Shown piece by piece: positions 27,221 through 35,863 of a DNA stretch of 64,000 nucleotides. The translations under genes and the position numbers were made by a program. The number at the start of each line of letters is the position of its first letter. The stretch's first letter is position 1. A model generated the notes under the pieces. The model was not told where the DNA came from. It saw only the letters and a program-made list of their open reading frames with translations, and searched no databases. This DNA comes from Thalassorhabdus alkalitolerans (GTDB taxonomy: Bacteria; Bacillota; Bacilli; Bacillales; Marinococcaceae): the NCBI RefSeq assembly GCF_042656585.1, contig NZ_JBHSPG010000023.1; one strand, 5' to 3'.

Positions 27221-28015
27221 ATGCAGCAATATTTGGACCTATGTCGGCACATCTTAGACAATGGAACGGAAAAAGAAGACAGGACAGGAACAGGAACAAT
27301 AAGCACCTTTGGCTATCAAACCAGGTTTAATCTACAAGAAGGGTTCCCGGTTATTACAACGAAGAAGCTCCATCTCCGTTCTATCATCCATGAACTCCTC
27401 TGGTTTTTAAAAGGGGACACCAACGTGAAATATCTGCAGGATAATAACGTAAGAATTTGGAATGAGTGGGCTGATGAAGATGGTGAGCTTGGTCCTATAT
27501 ACGGAAAGCAATGGAGATCCTGGGAGGGAGCAAACGGACGGACGGTTGACCAAATATCTGAAGTGATTGACCAAATTAAGAATAATCCTGATTCCAGGAG
27601 ATTAATTGTTAATGCATGGAACGTTGCTGAAATAGAGGATATGGCTCTGGCTCCCTGCCACTGCCTGTTTCAATTCTACGTTGTAGATGGCAAGCTTTCC
27701 TGCCAGCTGTATCAGCGGAGCGCCGATGTGTTTCTGGGTGTTCCCTTTAACATTGCATCATATGCTCTCTTAACAAAAATGATTGCCCAGGTTTGTGACC
27801 TGGAGGCACATGAATTTATCCATACCTTTGGGGATGCGCATATTTATTTAAATCATGTAGAACAAATTCAGCTTCAATTAACAAGAGACCCTCGTCCCCT
27901 CCCGACAATGGAAATAAATCCAGACGTAAAATCGATATTTGATTTTACTATTGATGATTTTATTTTAAAAGGGTACGACCCTCATCCACACATTAAAGGA
28001 GAAGTTTCTGTATGA
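27221..28015 (+). CDS. thyA: Thymidylate synthase
   Basis: A 264-residue ThyA/ThyB-type enzyme that methylates dUMP to dTMP using methylene-tetrahydrofolate. Catalytic Cys146 lies in LAPCHCLFQF, with YQRSADVFLGVPFNIASYALL and HIYLNHVEQ also present. It overlaps dfrA by four bases, giving the common thyA-dfrA pair that makes and recycles dihydrofolate. Confidence 0.97.
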   Translation: MQQYLDLCRHILDNGTEKEDRTGTGTISTFGYQTRFNLQEGFPVITTKKLHLRSIIHELLWFLKGDTNVKYLQDNNVRIWNEWADEDGELGPIYGKQWRSWEGANGRTVDQISEVIDQIKNNPDSRRLIVNAWNVAEIEDMALAPCHCLFQFYVVDGKLSCQLYQRSADVFLGVPFNIASYALLTKMIAQVCDLEAHEFIHTFGDAHIYLNHVEQIQLQLTRDPRPLPTMEINPDVKSIFDFTIDDFILKGYDPHPHIKGEVSV

Positions 28016-28497
28016 TTTCGTTTATTGTAGCGATGGACAAGCAAGGAGTTATTGGGAAAGACAATAAGCTGCCATGGTACCTGCCGGCCGATTTAAAGCA
28101 CTTCAAAGAGACGACGATTGAATCACCTATTGTCATGGGAAGAAAAACCTTTGAATCAATTGGAAAACCTCTTCCAAAAAGGACAAACGTTATTTTAACC
28201 AAAGATGAGAACTATACAGCAGAAGGGTGTGAAATCATTCATTCCCCTGAGGACGTTCATAACTACGGAGATGATCATGGAGAGGTTTTTGTAATTGGAG
28301 GAGCCAAGGTGTTTGAGGAGCTCTTTCCGGAAGCTGAAAAATTATACCTTACAATAATAGATGAGAAATTTGATGGCGATACCTACTTTCCAGAGTGGAA
28401 TGAGGAAGAATGGAAGCTTATCGAGGAAAAGGAAGGAACAGTGGATGAGAAAAATAAGTATCCACACCGGTTTCTGACTTATAAAAGGAAAGGCTAG
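28012..28497 (+). CDS. dfrA: Dihydrofolate reductase
   Basis: A 161-residue NADPH-dependent reductase that restores tetrahydrofolate used by thymidylate synthase. The family pattern is clear: MISFIVAMDKQGVIGKDNKLPWYLPADL, IVMGRKTFESIG and VFVIGGAKVFEEL. The start codon overlaps the thyA stop. A weak AAAGGG/CCCTTTT hairpin follows at about 28500-28521. Confidence 0.97.
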   Translation: MISFIVAMDKQGVIGKDNKLPWYLPADLKHFKETTIESPIVMGRKTFESIGKPLPKRTNVILTKDENYTAEGCEIIHSPEDVHNYGDDHGEVFVIGGAKVFEELFPEAEKLYLTIIDEKFDGDTYFPEWNEEEWKLIEEKEGTVDEKNKYPHRFLTYKRKG

Positions 28498-28551
28498 GGT
28501 AAAGGGATTTCTTCCCTTTTATGCTCCACGGAAGGAACGAAAAAAGGATAA

Positions 28552-28581
28552 GTATATACCCCGTCCCCTCTTGCATACACA
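28552..28581 (+). promoter_or_regulatory. Possible sigma-E (mother cell) promoter of yunB
   Basis: GTATATA, 15-base spacer, CATACACA. This matches most positions of the SigE consensus (KMATATT, 14-15, CATACANT) and lies 26 bases before the yunB start. Confidence 0.6.
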
Positions 28582-28606
28582 TAAAGTAGGCAAAGGGGGC
28601 ATTTTT

Positions 28607-29458
28607 ATGGGGAAAAACAGAAGATGGAAAAGACAAAAAGGACCCCTCCCATTTCGGTATGTCTTTTTGCTTTCGTCAATAATCTTTATTGCGCTCACAA
28701 TCCAGGGGTTGTGGCTGGTGGATCAGGGGATCCGTCCAACCTTAATTGCGATTGCAAAAACAGAAACACAAAAAATTGCCACTCAGGCTATAAATGATGC
28801 CATTTCAAAGAAAATTGTAGAAAACATTGATATGGAAGAGCTCATGGTCATTGAGAAGGATAACCAGGGAAATATTACGTCCGTAGGCTTTAATCCTCAG
28901 GTTTCAAACAGGGTGCTTTCTGAAGCTACGTTAAGGGTACAAAAGTATTTAAAAATGGTAGAAGAGGGCAAAATTGAGGATTTAGGTCTCCCGGATGGAA
29001 TAGAGATGGAGTTTGATAAAGAAACTTTTACTGAAAACGGTATTATTCATATGATCCCCCTTGGGCAGGCGACTAATAATGCCCTGCTCGCTCATTTGGG
29101 CCCTAAGGTTCCTGTACGTTTTACAGCGATTGGTGATGTGAAAGCAACGATGACTGAGTCCATTTATGAGTCAGGGATCAATAACACATATATAAGGGTT
29201 TCCCTTGATCTGGAAGTAGACGTCAAAGTCGTTATCCCTTTTGCCACTGATGACGCGGTGGTTCCAACCTCAATTCCTATTGGCATGGTGTTTGTTTCCG
29301 GTCAGGTTCCGGATTTCTACAATCACGGGCAAGGTGATATGCCGGCACCGGCAATCATACAGGAAAAGGATCTTGAAGATATTATTCATCCTAGTGAAGA
29401 GAATGAGGAAGAAATTCTTGAAGTTCCTGATCAGGAGATGGAAATAGTCCCTGACTAA
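28607..29458 (+). CDS. yunB: Sporulation protein YunB
   Basis: A 283-residue protein with an N-terminal basic stretch and one transmembrane helix (about residues 22-42) followed by a large extracytoplasmic region (AIAKTETQKIATQAINDAISK, YVFLL start region, VVPTSIPIGMVFVSGQVPDFYN). It matches YunB, a SigE-dependent protein needed for efficient sporulation. AAAGGGGG precedes ATG 28607; an in-frame start at 28571 lies inside the promoter. Its C-terminus is strongly acidic. Confidence 0.87.
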   Translation: MGKNRRWKRQKGPLPFRYVFLLSSIIFIALTIQGLWLVDQGIRPTLIAIAKTETQKIATQAINDAISKKIVENIDMEELMVIEKDNQGNITSVGFNPQVSNRVLSEATLRVQKYLKMVEEGKIEDLGLPDGIEMEFDKETFTENGIIHMIPLGQATNNALLAHLGPKVPVRFTAIGDVKATMTESIYESGINNTYIRVSLDLEVDVKVVIPFATDDAVVPTSIPIGMVFVSGQVPDFYNHGQGDMPAPAIIQEKDLEDIIHPSEENEEEILEVPDQEMEIVPD

Positions 29459-29483
29459 AAAGAAAACCATAGAAGATATTTTC

Positions 29484-29532
29484 AGAGAGTGTCCCAAAAG
29501 CGTAAGCTTTTGCGGAAAACTCTCTTTTTTTG
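29484..29532 (+). terminator. Terminator of yunB
   Basis: Outer AGAGAGT / ACTCTCT arms enclose an inner CAAAAGC-GTAA-GCTTTTG hairpin, followed by a T-run. Confidence 0.82.
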
Positions 29533-29536
29533 GTTT

Positions 29537-29724
29537 TGATATCTGTTACCAGACGCTCCATAAGCATCTAAAGGTACAAGCGCCTCAGCCGCTCACGTGC
29601 TCTTCATTCGTATTCACGGTGCCTTTTAGGCCGCCGGCATGGCCTTAGATTCCTCGTAAAAACACCTTGGATAATCCTTGGAGCGAGCAATCTCACAGGC
29701 GTCTCTCACTTTTGCAATCAAATA
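29537..29724 (-). repeat. Degenerate interspersed repeat, copy 1
   Basis: Read on the minus strand, it shares ordered blocks with copies at 35020-35225 and 55005-55225: TTTGATTG, GAGACGYCT, GCCATGCC, CACCGTGAA, CTTGTAC-TTAG and GTAACA. No ORF survives in it. Confidence 0.65.
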
Positions 29725-29846
29725 ACTTATTATTGCTTTCCTTTTTTTTGAAAAAAAAGAGGAAAGGTATTATTTACATAGAACATTTGTAAGGAGGAAG
29801 AGTAAGGTATATTTCACAAACAACAAGTGATTTAGAAAAAAACGTT

Positions 29847-29875
29847 TTGACAATAGTCCTAATAAAAAATATAAT
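29847..29875 (+). promoter_or_regulatory. Sigma-A promoter of the NSS transporter
   Basis: TTGACA, 17-base spacer, TATAAT: a near-perfect promoter, giving a leader of about 155-160 bases. Nothing recognisable is folded in that leader. Confidence 0.85.
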
Positions 29876-30039
29876 GAGATAACGAATTGTCAAAAAAAGT
29901 CGAAAAGGAGGGAAGTTCACAACTCAAACGCTGTGCAAGGGTGGAAAAAGAAGATAATACATCTAGTCTAACTTATATTTTTCTGAATATTCTTTATTGT
30001 AGTAACCAATCTAAAAAGAGATGAAGGGGGAAGGTTCCC

Positions 30040-31569
30040 ATGAGAGAGCAGTGGGGAACTAGAGCAGGTTTTATTTTAGCGGCCGTAGGTTCGGCTATTG
30101 GCCTGGGCAACATTTGGCGGTTCCCGGCAGTAGCATACGAAAATGGCGGCGGAGCATTCTTTATTCCTTATTTATTTGCATTGTTAACTGCAGGTATTCC
30201 GTTGTTGATTCTGGAATTTACTATCGGTCATAAGTATCGCGGATCTGCACCGCTGAGTTATGCGCGGATGAACAGAAAGGCAGAATGGATCGGATGGTGG
30301 GCTGTATTTGTCTCGTTTGTCATTTCAACCTACTACGCTGTCATTATTGCTTGGGCAATGTCTTACAGTGTTTTCGCCATTAACCAGACATGGGGAGAAG
30401 ATACTGAAGGATTTTTATTCGGGGACTACTTAAACCTTGCCGAGGTGCCCGGACAGGTAGGAAGCTTTGTCCCTGGTGTATTAATACCGTTAATTATTGT
30501 CTGGGTCGTAACACTTGGTGTGTTATTTAGAGGGGTTCAAAAAGGGATTGAGTGGGCTAACCGTATTTTTATTCCAACACTTGTTGTCTTATTCTTAATT
30601 ATAGTTATTCGTGCGGTTACGCTACCAGGAGCGGTAGACGGTCTCCAGGCATTTTTCGAACCTAACTTTGAAACCATTACATCTGGAAGTGTGTGGGTCG
30701 CGGCATACGGTCAAATATTCTTTAGTTTGTCGATAGCCTTTGCCATTATGATCACGTATTCCAGTTATTTACCAAAGAAATCTGACATCACCAACAATGC
30801 TTTTATTACAGGATTTAGTAATTCAAGCTTTGAATTACTTGCAGGTATTGGAGTATTTGCTGCCCTTGGTTTTATGGCCATGCAGGCAGGTGTTGGTGTA
30901 TCTGAAGTGGTAGCCGGTGGTATTGGCCTTGCTTTTGTGGTCTTTCCAATGATAATAAATGAGTTTCCGGCTTTAAACGGGCTGTTTGGCTTTTTGTTCT
31001 TTGCCTCACTTGTCCTTGCAGGTTTATCATCTTTAATCTCAATTTCTGAAACCTACGTCAAAGGGATCTCTGAGAAGTTTGGAATTTCCAGAGCAAAGGC
31101 TGTAACGATTGGCGGAGGGATTGCAGCATTGATCTCCTTGGTCTTTGCTACGCAAGGTGGATTGTTCTTCCTCGATGCTGCAGATTACTTTATTAACCAG
31201 TTTGGTGTAGCCTTTATTGGCCTCGTCCAGGTCATTGCTATAGCGTGGATCATGCGTAAGCTTAATGTGTTTCAGGATCACGCCAATGGTATTTCGGATA
31301 TCCGTCTTGGTCTTTGGTGGAAGGTTTGTTTAGGCGTCATTACACCAGTTGTTTTAGGGTACATGATGTTTGATCTCTTCAGAACAAACCTGCTTGGTCT
31401 GTTTGATACAGAAACCGGTAACTATGAAGGATATTCAGATGCATTTATTCTTTGGGGCGGTTGGGCTGTAGCTGCTTTCGCAATCATTGCAGGGTTTGTC
31501 TTTATGGCAATCCGCTGGAGAAGTCGTGACATAATTGATGAAGTTGATTCGCAAGAAAGGGAGGGTTGA
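30040..31569 (+). CDS. Sodium-dependent NSS-family amino-acid transporter
   Basis: A 509-residue membrane protein with about 12 helices and the NSS/SNF signature VGSAIGLGNIWRFP at residues 16-29, part of the sodium and substrate site. It imports an amino acid with sodium, fitting a saline habitat. Directly after it (five bases) is a 35-residue MetS-type subunit, so by analogy with the corynebacterial MetPS system it may carry methionine or alanine. The start follows GAAGGGGGAAGG. Confidence 0.9.
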   Translation: MREQWGTRAGFILAAVGSAIGLGNIWRFPAVAYENGGGAFFIPYLFALLTAGIPLLILEFTIGHKYRGSAPLSYARMNRKAEWIGWWAVFVSFVISTYYAVIIAWAMSYSVFAINQTWGEDTEGFLFGDYLNLAEVPGQVGSFVPGVLIPLIIVWVVTLGVLFRGVQKGIEWANRIFIPTLVVLFLIIVIRAVTLPGAVDGLQAFFEPNFETITSGSVWVAAYGQIFFSLSIAFAIMITYSSYLPKKSDITNNAFITGFSNSSFELLAGIGVFAALGFMAMQAGVGVSEVVAGGIGLAFVVFPMIINEFPALNGLFGFLFFASLVLAGLSSLISISETYVKGISEKFGISRAKAVTIGGGIAALISLVFATQGGLFFLDAADYFINQFGVAFIGLVQVIAIAWIMRKLNVFQDHANGISDIRLGLWWKVCLGVITPVVLGYMMFDLFRTNLLGLFDTETGNYEGYSDAFILWGGWAVAAFAIIAGFVFMAIRWRSRDIIDEVDSQEREG

Positions 31570-31574
31570 TAGCT

Positions 31575-31682
31575 ATGACTGGCAGCGCACTGTTTATGAT
31601 GATTTTAGGGATGATGATTATCTGGGGCGGTATGGCAGGAAGCATAATCCACGCCCGCAGAGTATCAAAAAATAATCGTTAA
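31575..31682 (+). CDS. metS: MetS-type small subunit of NSS transporter
   Basis: A 35-residue protein consisting of one membrane helix (SALFMMILGMMIIWGGMAGS) and a basic tail ending in RRVSKNNR. This size, sequence style and place right after an NSS carrier are those of MetS small subunits, needed for activity of the methionine/alanine carrier. GGAGGG overlaps the end of the transporter gene and serves the ATG at 31575. Confidence 0.85.
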   Translation: MTGSALFMMILGMMIIWGGMAGSIIHARRVSKNNR

Positions 31683-31683
31683 A

Positions 31684-31720
31684 AAAGCAGGGGAGCTTTT
31701 CTCCCCTGCTTTATTTTTTT
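31684..31720 (+). terminator. Terminator of the NSS-metS operon
   Basis: AAAGCAGGGGAG / CTCCCCTGCTTT stem with a CTTTT loop and T-run; also able to serve the convergent lytH gene. Confidence 0.92.
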
Positions 31721-32706
31721 CTTCTTTCTTGTTTTTCCCAGGAACGAAGGTTTGGGTACGGGTCAAAAGACCATTCAGTGTAGCCATTATCCCTATACAT
31801 CCCGTAATGGAGGTGAGGAGGGAATTTTCCCTGGGTGCCCGGCTTTCCGTATCCGGAGCTTCCAACATACCCAATAACAGTACCTGGTTCAACAAGTGTC
31901 CCTTTTTTAATGTCCTTTTCAAAACCGCTTAAATGTGCGTAGTAATGATACACATTGTTGTTGTCCCTGATTCCAATCCGCCAGCCTCCAAACCTGTTCC
32001 AGCCTTTTAGTTCCACGACACCATATGTGGTAGAGCGAACCGGCGTGTTGTACCCTGCAAAAATATCGGTTCCTTCATGTATTCTTCTTCCGCCCCAGCC
32101 TCTGCGATCTCCCCAAGTACTGCGGTAACTATAGTTATAGTTTAAAGGGACAGGGAAAACCCGATCATCGAGGTCAAGTTTTTGATGTTTCTTATATAGA
32201 TCTGCATGGCCTTTAATGATATTGACTGCCTGGTCCCGCTGATAGTAATCCCACAAGCCGATTTCTATATTATCGTCATCATGGCCGTAAGAGGCTAAAT
32301 AGCTGGCAAAGGTAAATAAGATATCCATGTCGTTTACCCGGGAAGCCTTTCCATCCTGATCTCCATCAAGACCAATCCCTTCAAATAAAGCTAATGAGTA
32401 AGGGTCTTCATCTTCCCAATCAGGGTTTAACGGCCCCGCCCACTCTTTGGGAGCATAAAAAATGCTGATAAGTCCTTCCGTTTCTTCTCTGTCTTTTCTG
32501 GCCCGCCGTATTCCTCTTTCATAAGCGTCCACGGCTGCCAGCCAGTACCAGGGAACGTAAGTAACAGCTTCCATCTGTTTATAAAGGGTCATACGTCCTT
32601 TATAAATATCATCAGCTGACATTTCTTCTGCTGCAATACCTTGATGGAGAGGCAAAGAAAGACAAATGATTATAGCTGATATAAAAATAAGGAAAAATCG
32701 TTTCAT
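31711..32706 (-). CDS. lytH: Sporulation L-Ala-D-Glu endopeptidase, M23 family
   Basis: A 331-residue secreted M23 metallopeptidase. It has an N-terminal signal peptide (FFLIFISAIIICLSLPLHQGIA) and a C-terminal LytM domain with zinc ligands in RIHEGTDIF and PPHLHYGMY. LytH trims peptide side chains to single L-alanine during spore cortex synthesis. Position next to lipA and near yunB matches B. subtilis yunA/lytH. Confidence 0.9.
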   Translation of the reverse strand: MKRFFLIFISAIIICLSLPLHQGIAAEEMSADDIYKGRMTLYKQMEAVTYVPWYWLAAVDAYERGIRRARKDREETEGLISIFYAPKEWAGPLNPDWEDEDPYSLALFEGIGLDGDQDGKASRVNDMDILFTFASYLASYGHDDDNIEIGLWDYYQRDQAVNIIKGHADLYKKHQKLDLDDRVFPVPLNYNYSYRSTWGDRRGWGGRRIHEGTDIFAGYNTPVRSTTYGVVELKGWNRFGGWRIGIRDNNNVYHYYAHLSGFEKDIKKGTLVEPGTVIGYVGSSGYGKPGTQGKFPPHLHYGMYRDNGYTEWSFDPYPNLRSWEKQERRKK

Positions 32707-32923
32707 ATCTAGACTCCTACCTTTCAGAAACGGTATCTGCTTGTTAGTGTGACCTATTTATATAAAAAAGATAAAGACAATCATTGGAAACAAACAGGAT
32801 GTTTGGTAGAAAAGTTCTGAACGTGTTAAAGTATAAAAAGAACAGGAAGCAGAGAGTTCCATTACGTTTACATAGCGCTCTGCCTTTCCTCCAAAACAGT
32901 ACAATTTACTGGAGTGATGAAGC

Positions 32924-33841
32924 TTGGCTAAGCAAGAAGAATACATTCGGAAACCAGAATGGTTGAAGATTAAGCTTAATACAAACGAATCCTATAAAGG
33001 CTTAAAGAAGATGATGCGTGAAAAAAACCTCCATACCGTGTGTGAGGAGGCAAAGTGCCCTAATATTCATGAGTGCTGGGCAGAACGAAAAACGGCTACC
33101 TTTATGATTCTTGGCGATGTATGTACAAGAGCCTGTCGTTTTTGTGCAGTAAAAACGGGCCTGCCTACTGAATTGGATTGGGATGAACCAGAACGAGTAG
33201 CAGAGTCTGTTGAGCAAATGGGGCTTAAACATGCAGTAATTACAGCAGTAGCCCGCGACGATTTAAAGGATGGCGGAGCAGCTGTGTTTGCGGAAACTGT
33301 CCGTGCAGTACGCCGGCGGAACCCATTCTGTACGATTGAAGTGCTGCCTTCTGATATGATGGGAATGGAAGAGAATTTAAAAACTCTAATGGAAGCACGG
33401 CCAAATATTTTAAATCATAATATCGAAACGGTAAGACGCCTTACACCAAGAGTAAGAGCACGGGCTACCTATGATCGTTCACTTGAATTCCTGCGCTACG
33501 CAAAAGAGCTGCATTCTGACATCCCGACAAAATCCAGCTTGATGATTGGTCTAGGGGAAACAAAAGAAGAAATTATTGAAACAATGGACGATCTGCGGGC
33601 ACATGATGTGGATATTATGACAATCGGACAATATTTGCAGCCATCTAAAAAGCATCTGAAGGTTCAGAAATATTACCATCCAGATGAGTTTGCCGAGCTA
33701 AGAGAAATTGCTATGTCCAAAGGATTTAAGCACTGTGAAGCCGGACCGCTTGTTCGTTCGTCTTATCATGCAGATGAACAGGTTAACGAAGCACAGGTGA
33801 ATGAAGAAGCTCAAAAATATCAGGCAGAACAGCAATTTTAA
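32924..33841 (+). CDS. lipA: Lipoyl synthase
   Basis: A 305-residue radical-SAM enzyme that inserts two sulfurs into octanoyl groups to make lipoyl cofactor. It has the auxiliary-cluster cysteines in CEEAKCPNIHEC and the radical-SAM CX3CX2C in CTRACRFC. A TTG at 32924 is the start: the product then begins MAKQEEYIRKPEWLKIKLNT as in relatives, and GGAG lies nine bases upstream. Substrates include GcvH, encoded earlier in the window. Confidence 0.97.
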   Translation: MAKQEEYIRKPEWLKIKLNTNESYKGLKKMMREKNLHTVCEEAKCPNIHECWAERKTATFMILGDVCTRACRFCAVKTGLPTELDWDEPERVAESVEQMGLKHAVITAVARDDLKDGGAAVFAETVRAVRRRNPFCTIEVLPSDMMGMEENLKTLMEARPNILNHNIETVRRLTPRVRARATYDRSLEFLRYAKELHSDIPTKSSLMIGLGETKEEIIETMDDLRAHDVDIMTIGQYLQPSKKHLKVQKYYHPDEFAELREIAMSKGFKHCEAGPLVRSSYHADEQVNEAQVNEEAQKYQAEQQF

Positions 33842-33867
33842 AGGGATTCCTTTTCTGTCTTGAAAAA

Positions 33868-33900
33868 GAACCGCTCCTATTTATTGAATGGGAGCGGTTC
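33868..33900. terminator. Bidirectional terminator, lipA / yutC
   Basis: GAACCGCTCC / GGAGCGGTTC perfect arms. The hairpin overlaps the last codons of the convergent lipoprotein gene. Confidence 0.8.
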
Positions 33901-34510
33901 TTGCTAATTCTCCGTCTTCTTCTGCATCAAATCTGTTATCCAAATACTTTGTGGATGGTGGCTGTTCTGTTGATTCCACCATATCTTCAATTGTTTGGGA
34001 GAGGACTTTTTGAATATCTCTTGTTTGTGGGCCTACGGTTTGAAAACGCTCAATGTCTTCCATCATCGCTGGGTTATCTGTGATATAGACTTCATAATAG
34101 TAGGGCACCATTGCTTCTGCCACCATCTTGGTCTGCTGAGCTACAACATCCCGGTCGTCCCGTTCTGTGTCATATGCAACTAATACATGATGGTTTGTAA
34201 CAAGAACACATGCTTCCTCTACCGGTGTGGTTTTGACAAGCATTTGACTAATCCCTTCAGCAGACTGCTGGCGATTTATATAATCTGTTGTTTTTGGCGT
34301 GTGTTCGAGTGCTTCTTCGTTTTTCTTATGCCTTACCATCCCAAAGTGCTGAGGATCTCCCTGGGTTTCGTCGGTGACGTAATTAAGGTGATTCTCCGGC
34401 TCATGTACCTGAAGAGGGTTGGGCTGAGCTTCTTCCCCGAACATTTGACCACAGCCGCCCAGCATAAGACAGCCAGATAAAACAGCAGCGGTTAAAACTC
34501 CTTTTTTCAT
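33881..34510 (-). CDS. yutC: YhcN/YlaJ-type sporulation lipoprotein (YutC-like)
   Basis: A 209-residue lipoprotein with the lipobox LGGC-G (Cys about residue 20) and a YhcN/YlaJ-type domain (VTNHHVLVAYDTE, VAEAMVPYYYEVYITDNPAM). Such lipoproteins sit on the membrane of the forespore or spore. ATG 34510 follows GGAGG by eight bases; a start nine bases upstream is less likely. It occupies the yutC place next to lipA. Confidence 0.82.
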   Translation of the reverse strand: MKKGVLTAAVLSGCLMLGGCGQMFGEEAQPNPLQVHEPENHLNYVTDETQGDPQHFGMVRHKKNEEALEHTPKTTDYINRQQSAEGISQMLVKTTPVEEACVLVTNHHVLVAYDTERDDRDVVAQQTKMVAEAMVPYYYEVYITDNPAMMEDIERFQTVGPQTRDIQKVLSQTIEDMVESTEQPPSTKYLDNRFDAEEDGELARTAPIQ

Positions 34511-34694
34511 CTGAAACACCTCCTTACTTGTAGTATTCTTCTCAGCTCAGAAAAACATGATGGTAAATACTAGGACTCAGCATTAATGAGGAGACATTGA
34601 GCTGTAATGGAAAGTTGCAATAATTAATGAAATCAAAAATTTTAGCAATGAATAGATTGTGGTACAATAGACAAAGGTAAGCGAGGTGAGAAGT

Positions 34695-34976
34695 GTGGTA
34701 AGCATTCAAAACCAGCAATATGAAGTGATTAATGATTTCAGGAACGGCTGGAATGAGGAAGAGTTTATCGGCCGGTACAGTGAAGTATTAAATAAGTATG
34801 ACTACATCGTTGGAGACTGGGGGCATAGCCAGCTTCGACTGAGAGGCTTTTTTGAAGATACCCACAAAAAGGCGACATTTGATACAAAAATTAGTACATT
34901 AGATGAATATATATATGAATACTGCAATTTTGGCTGTGCTTATTTTGTCTTGAGAAAAATCCGGAACTCCGACTAG
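34695..34976 (+). CDS. yutD: YutD-family protein
   Basis: A 93-residue protein matching YutD (YDYIVGDWGHSQLRLRGFF, ISTLDEYIYEYCNFGCAYFVL). Function unknown but widely conserved in Bacillaceae. GTG at 34695 has GAGGTGA six bases upstream and is preferred over the GTG at 34686, which overlaps that site. Confidence 0.85.
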   Translation: MVSIQNQQYEVINDFRNGWNEEEFIGRYSEVLNKYDYIVGDWGHSQLRLRGFFEDTHKKATFDTKISTLDEYIYEYCNFGCAYFVLRKIRNSD

Positions 34977-34991
34977 GGTCCGGATTTTTTT
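34957..34991 (+). terminator. Terminator overlapping the yutD stop
   Basis: AAATCCGGA / TCCGGATTT arms; the yutD stop codon lies in the loop; T-run follows. Confidence 0.85.
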
Positions 34992-35019
34992 AGTTAGGCT
35001 CTGGTAAAGGAGAATTTTT

Positions 35020-35225
35020 AAAAGCCTTTTGATTGTAGATAAAAGCGCGAGACGTCTTCGGGGATAGCAGAGCTGGAGATCTCCCAGGGTTGTGTCCCCA
35101 TGGCAGCTAAGACATGCTTGAGGTATAGAAAGACAGCGTGAATAATGGAATGAACCATGAATGGACATCGCGCTTGAACATTTAGAGGCAGTTGAATGTA
35201 ACAAGCCTTTGGTTAAGAAGTGGCA
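35020..35225 (+). repeat. Degenerate interspersed repeat, copy 2
   Basis: Carries TTTTGATTG, GCGAGACGTCT, GGTTGTGTC, CATG, TAGAAAGACAGCGTGAA, TGAAC-TTAG and AATGTAACAAGCC in the same order as copies 1 and 3. No gene is supported here. Confidence 0.65.
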
Positions 35226-35383
35226 GGGGGATGATTTGCTCGTTCATACTCAAGGTCTCTATATGGTTCATCCGGCCAGGTGCCCTTGCCTGTGCCCGCT
35301 TGTTCATCGGTTCGTTGTTTTTCATGGTTTGAGGGATCTGTATAATACGGGTCCCTCTTTTCAGAAAGCGATTGTTTCTTCAT
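35213..35383 (-). CDS. Small hydrophilic protein, function unknown
   Basis: A 56-residue, highly charged protein rich in Glu, Lys, Pro and Tyr with no cysteine or hydrophobic segment (KRDPYYTDPSNHEKQRTDEQ). I do not recognise it; disordered stress or spore proteins of this type are common in Bacillaceae. Start at 35383 is supported by GGAGG eight bases upstream. Its 3' end abuts a degenerate repeat, so the original stop region may have been altered. Confidence 0.5.
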   Translation of the reverse strand: MKKQSLSEKRDPYYTDPSNHEKQRTDEQAGTGKGTWPDEPYRDLEYERANHPPATS

Positions 35384-35516
35384 AGCAGCAGCCTCCTCCA
35401 TCTTTTTATTCTTATTAGTTAGTCAGGATGAATGAAATTATTCATCAAGGTAAGGAGAGACTGATCCTTGGGGAATATAGGCCTTCCAAGGAGACACTTT
35501 TCTTATGTCAAAAAAA

Positions 35517-35548
35517 GAAGCCTTCAGCAAGTACTTGCTGAAGGCTTC
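35517..35548 (-). terminator. Terminator of the DUF3055 gene
   Basis: A perfect 32-base palindrome (16-base arms starting GAAGCCTTCAGC), followed on the minus strand by a run of seven T. Confidence 0.92.
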
Positions 35549-35559
35549 GTTAACCTTTT

Positions 35560-35829
35560 TTATACAACTTCATATAAGAAAGAGCGGAGTTCAGAAGCTT
35601 CTTCTTCATTTAAACGGTAGGCGTACTCAATATATCCCGGTTCCTCTAAATCATCGGATCCAACAATGGCAAAACGGTTTGATTGCATATCAAGGACAAT
35701 TTGTTTTCCGTAATGACGGCCGCTTGAAATGATTGCCAGGTCGAAGCGTTGGCTTTCACCCATGAAGCTTACAAACCTCGTTTTTGTTTCTTCGATATCG
35801 TCATATAGAAAAAATCTTTCTTCTGACAT
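35560..35829 (-). CDS. DUF3055-family protein
   Basis: An 89-residue acidic protein matching the DUF3055 pattern: RFFLYDDIEETKTRFVSFMGE, YGKQIVLDMQSNRFAIVG and EEPGYIEYAYRL. Function is unknown. AAGGAGGATATT precedes the ATG. It is transcribed downstream of glpX on the same strand, 34 bases away, and ends at a strong palindromic terminator. Confidence 0.82.
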   Translation of the reverse strand: MSEERFFLYDDIEETKTRFVSFMGESQRFDLAIISSGRHYGKQIVLDMQSNRFAIVGSDDLEEPGYIEYAYRLNEEEASELRSFLYEVV

Positions 35830-35863
35830 CTAATATCCTCCTTTATGAGGGAAAGAAGAGAAT

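Noticed and set aside
26997..27257. 86-codon frame running into thyA
   Set aside because: No ribosome site, no motif, and it overlaps the well-supported thyA start.
29882..30039. Leader peptide in the NSS transporter 5' region
   Set aside because: A 12-codon GTG frame exists, but its spacing to GGAGGG is too long and there is no attenuator hairpin.
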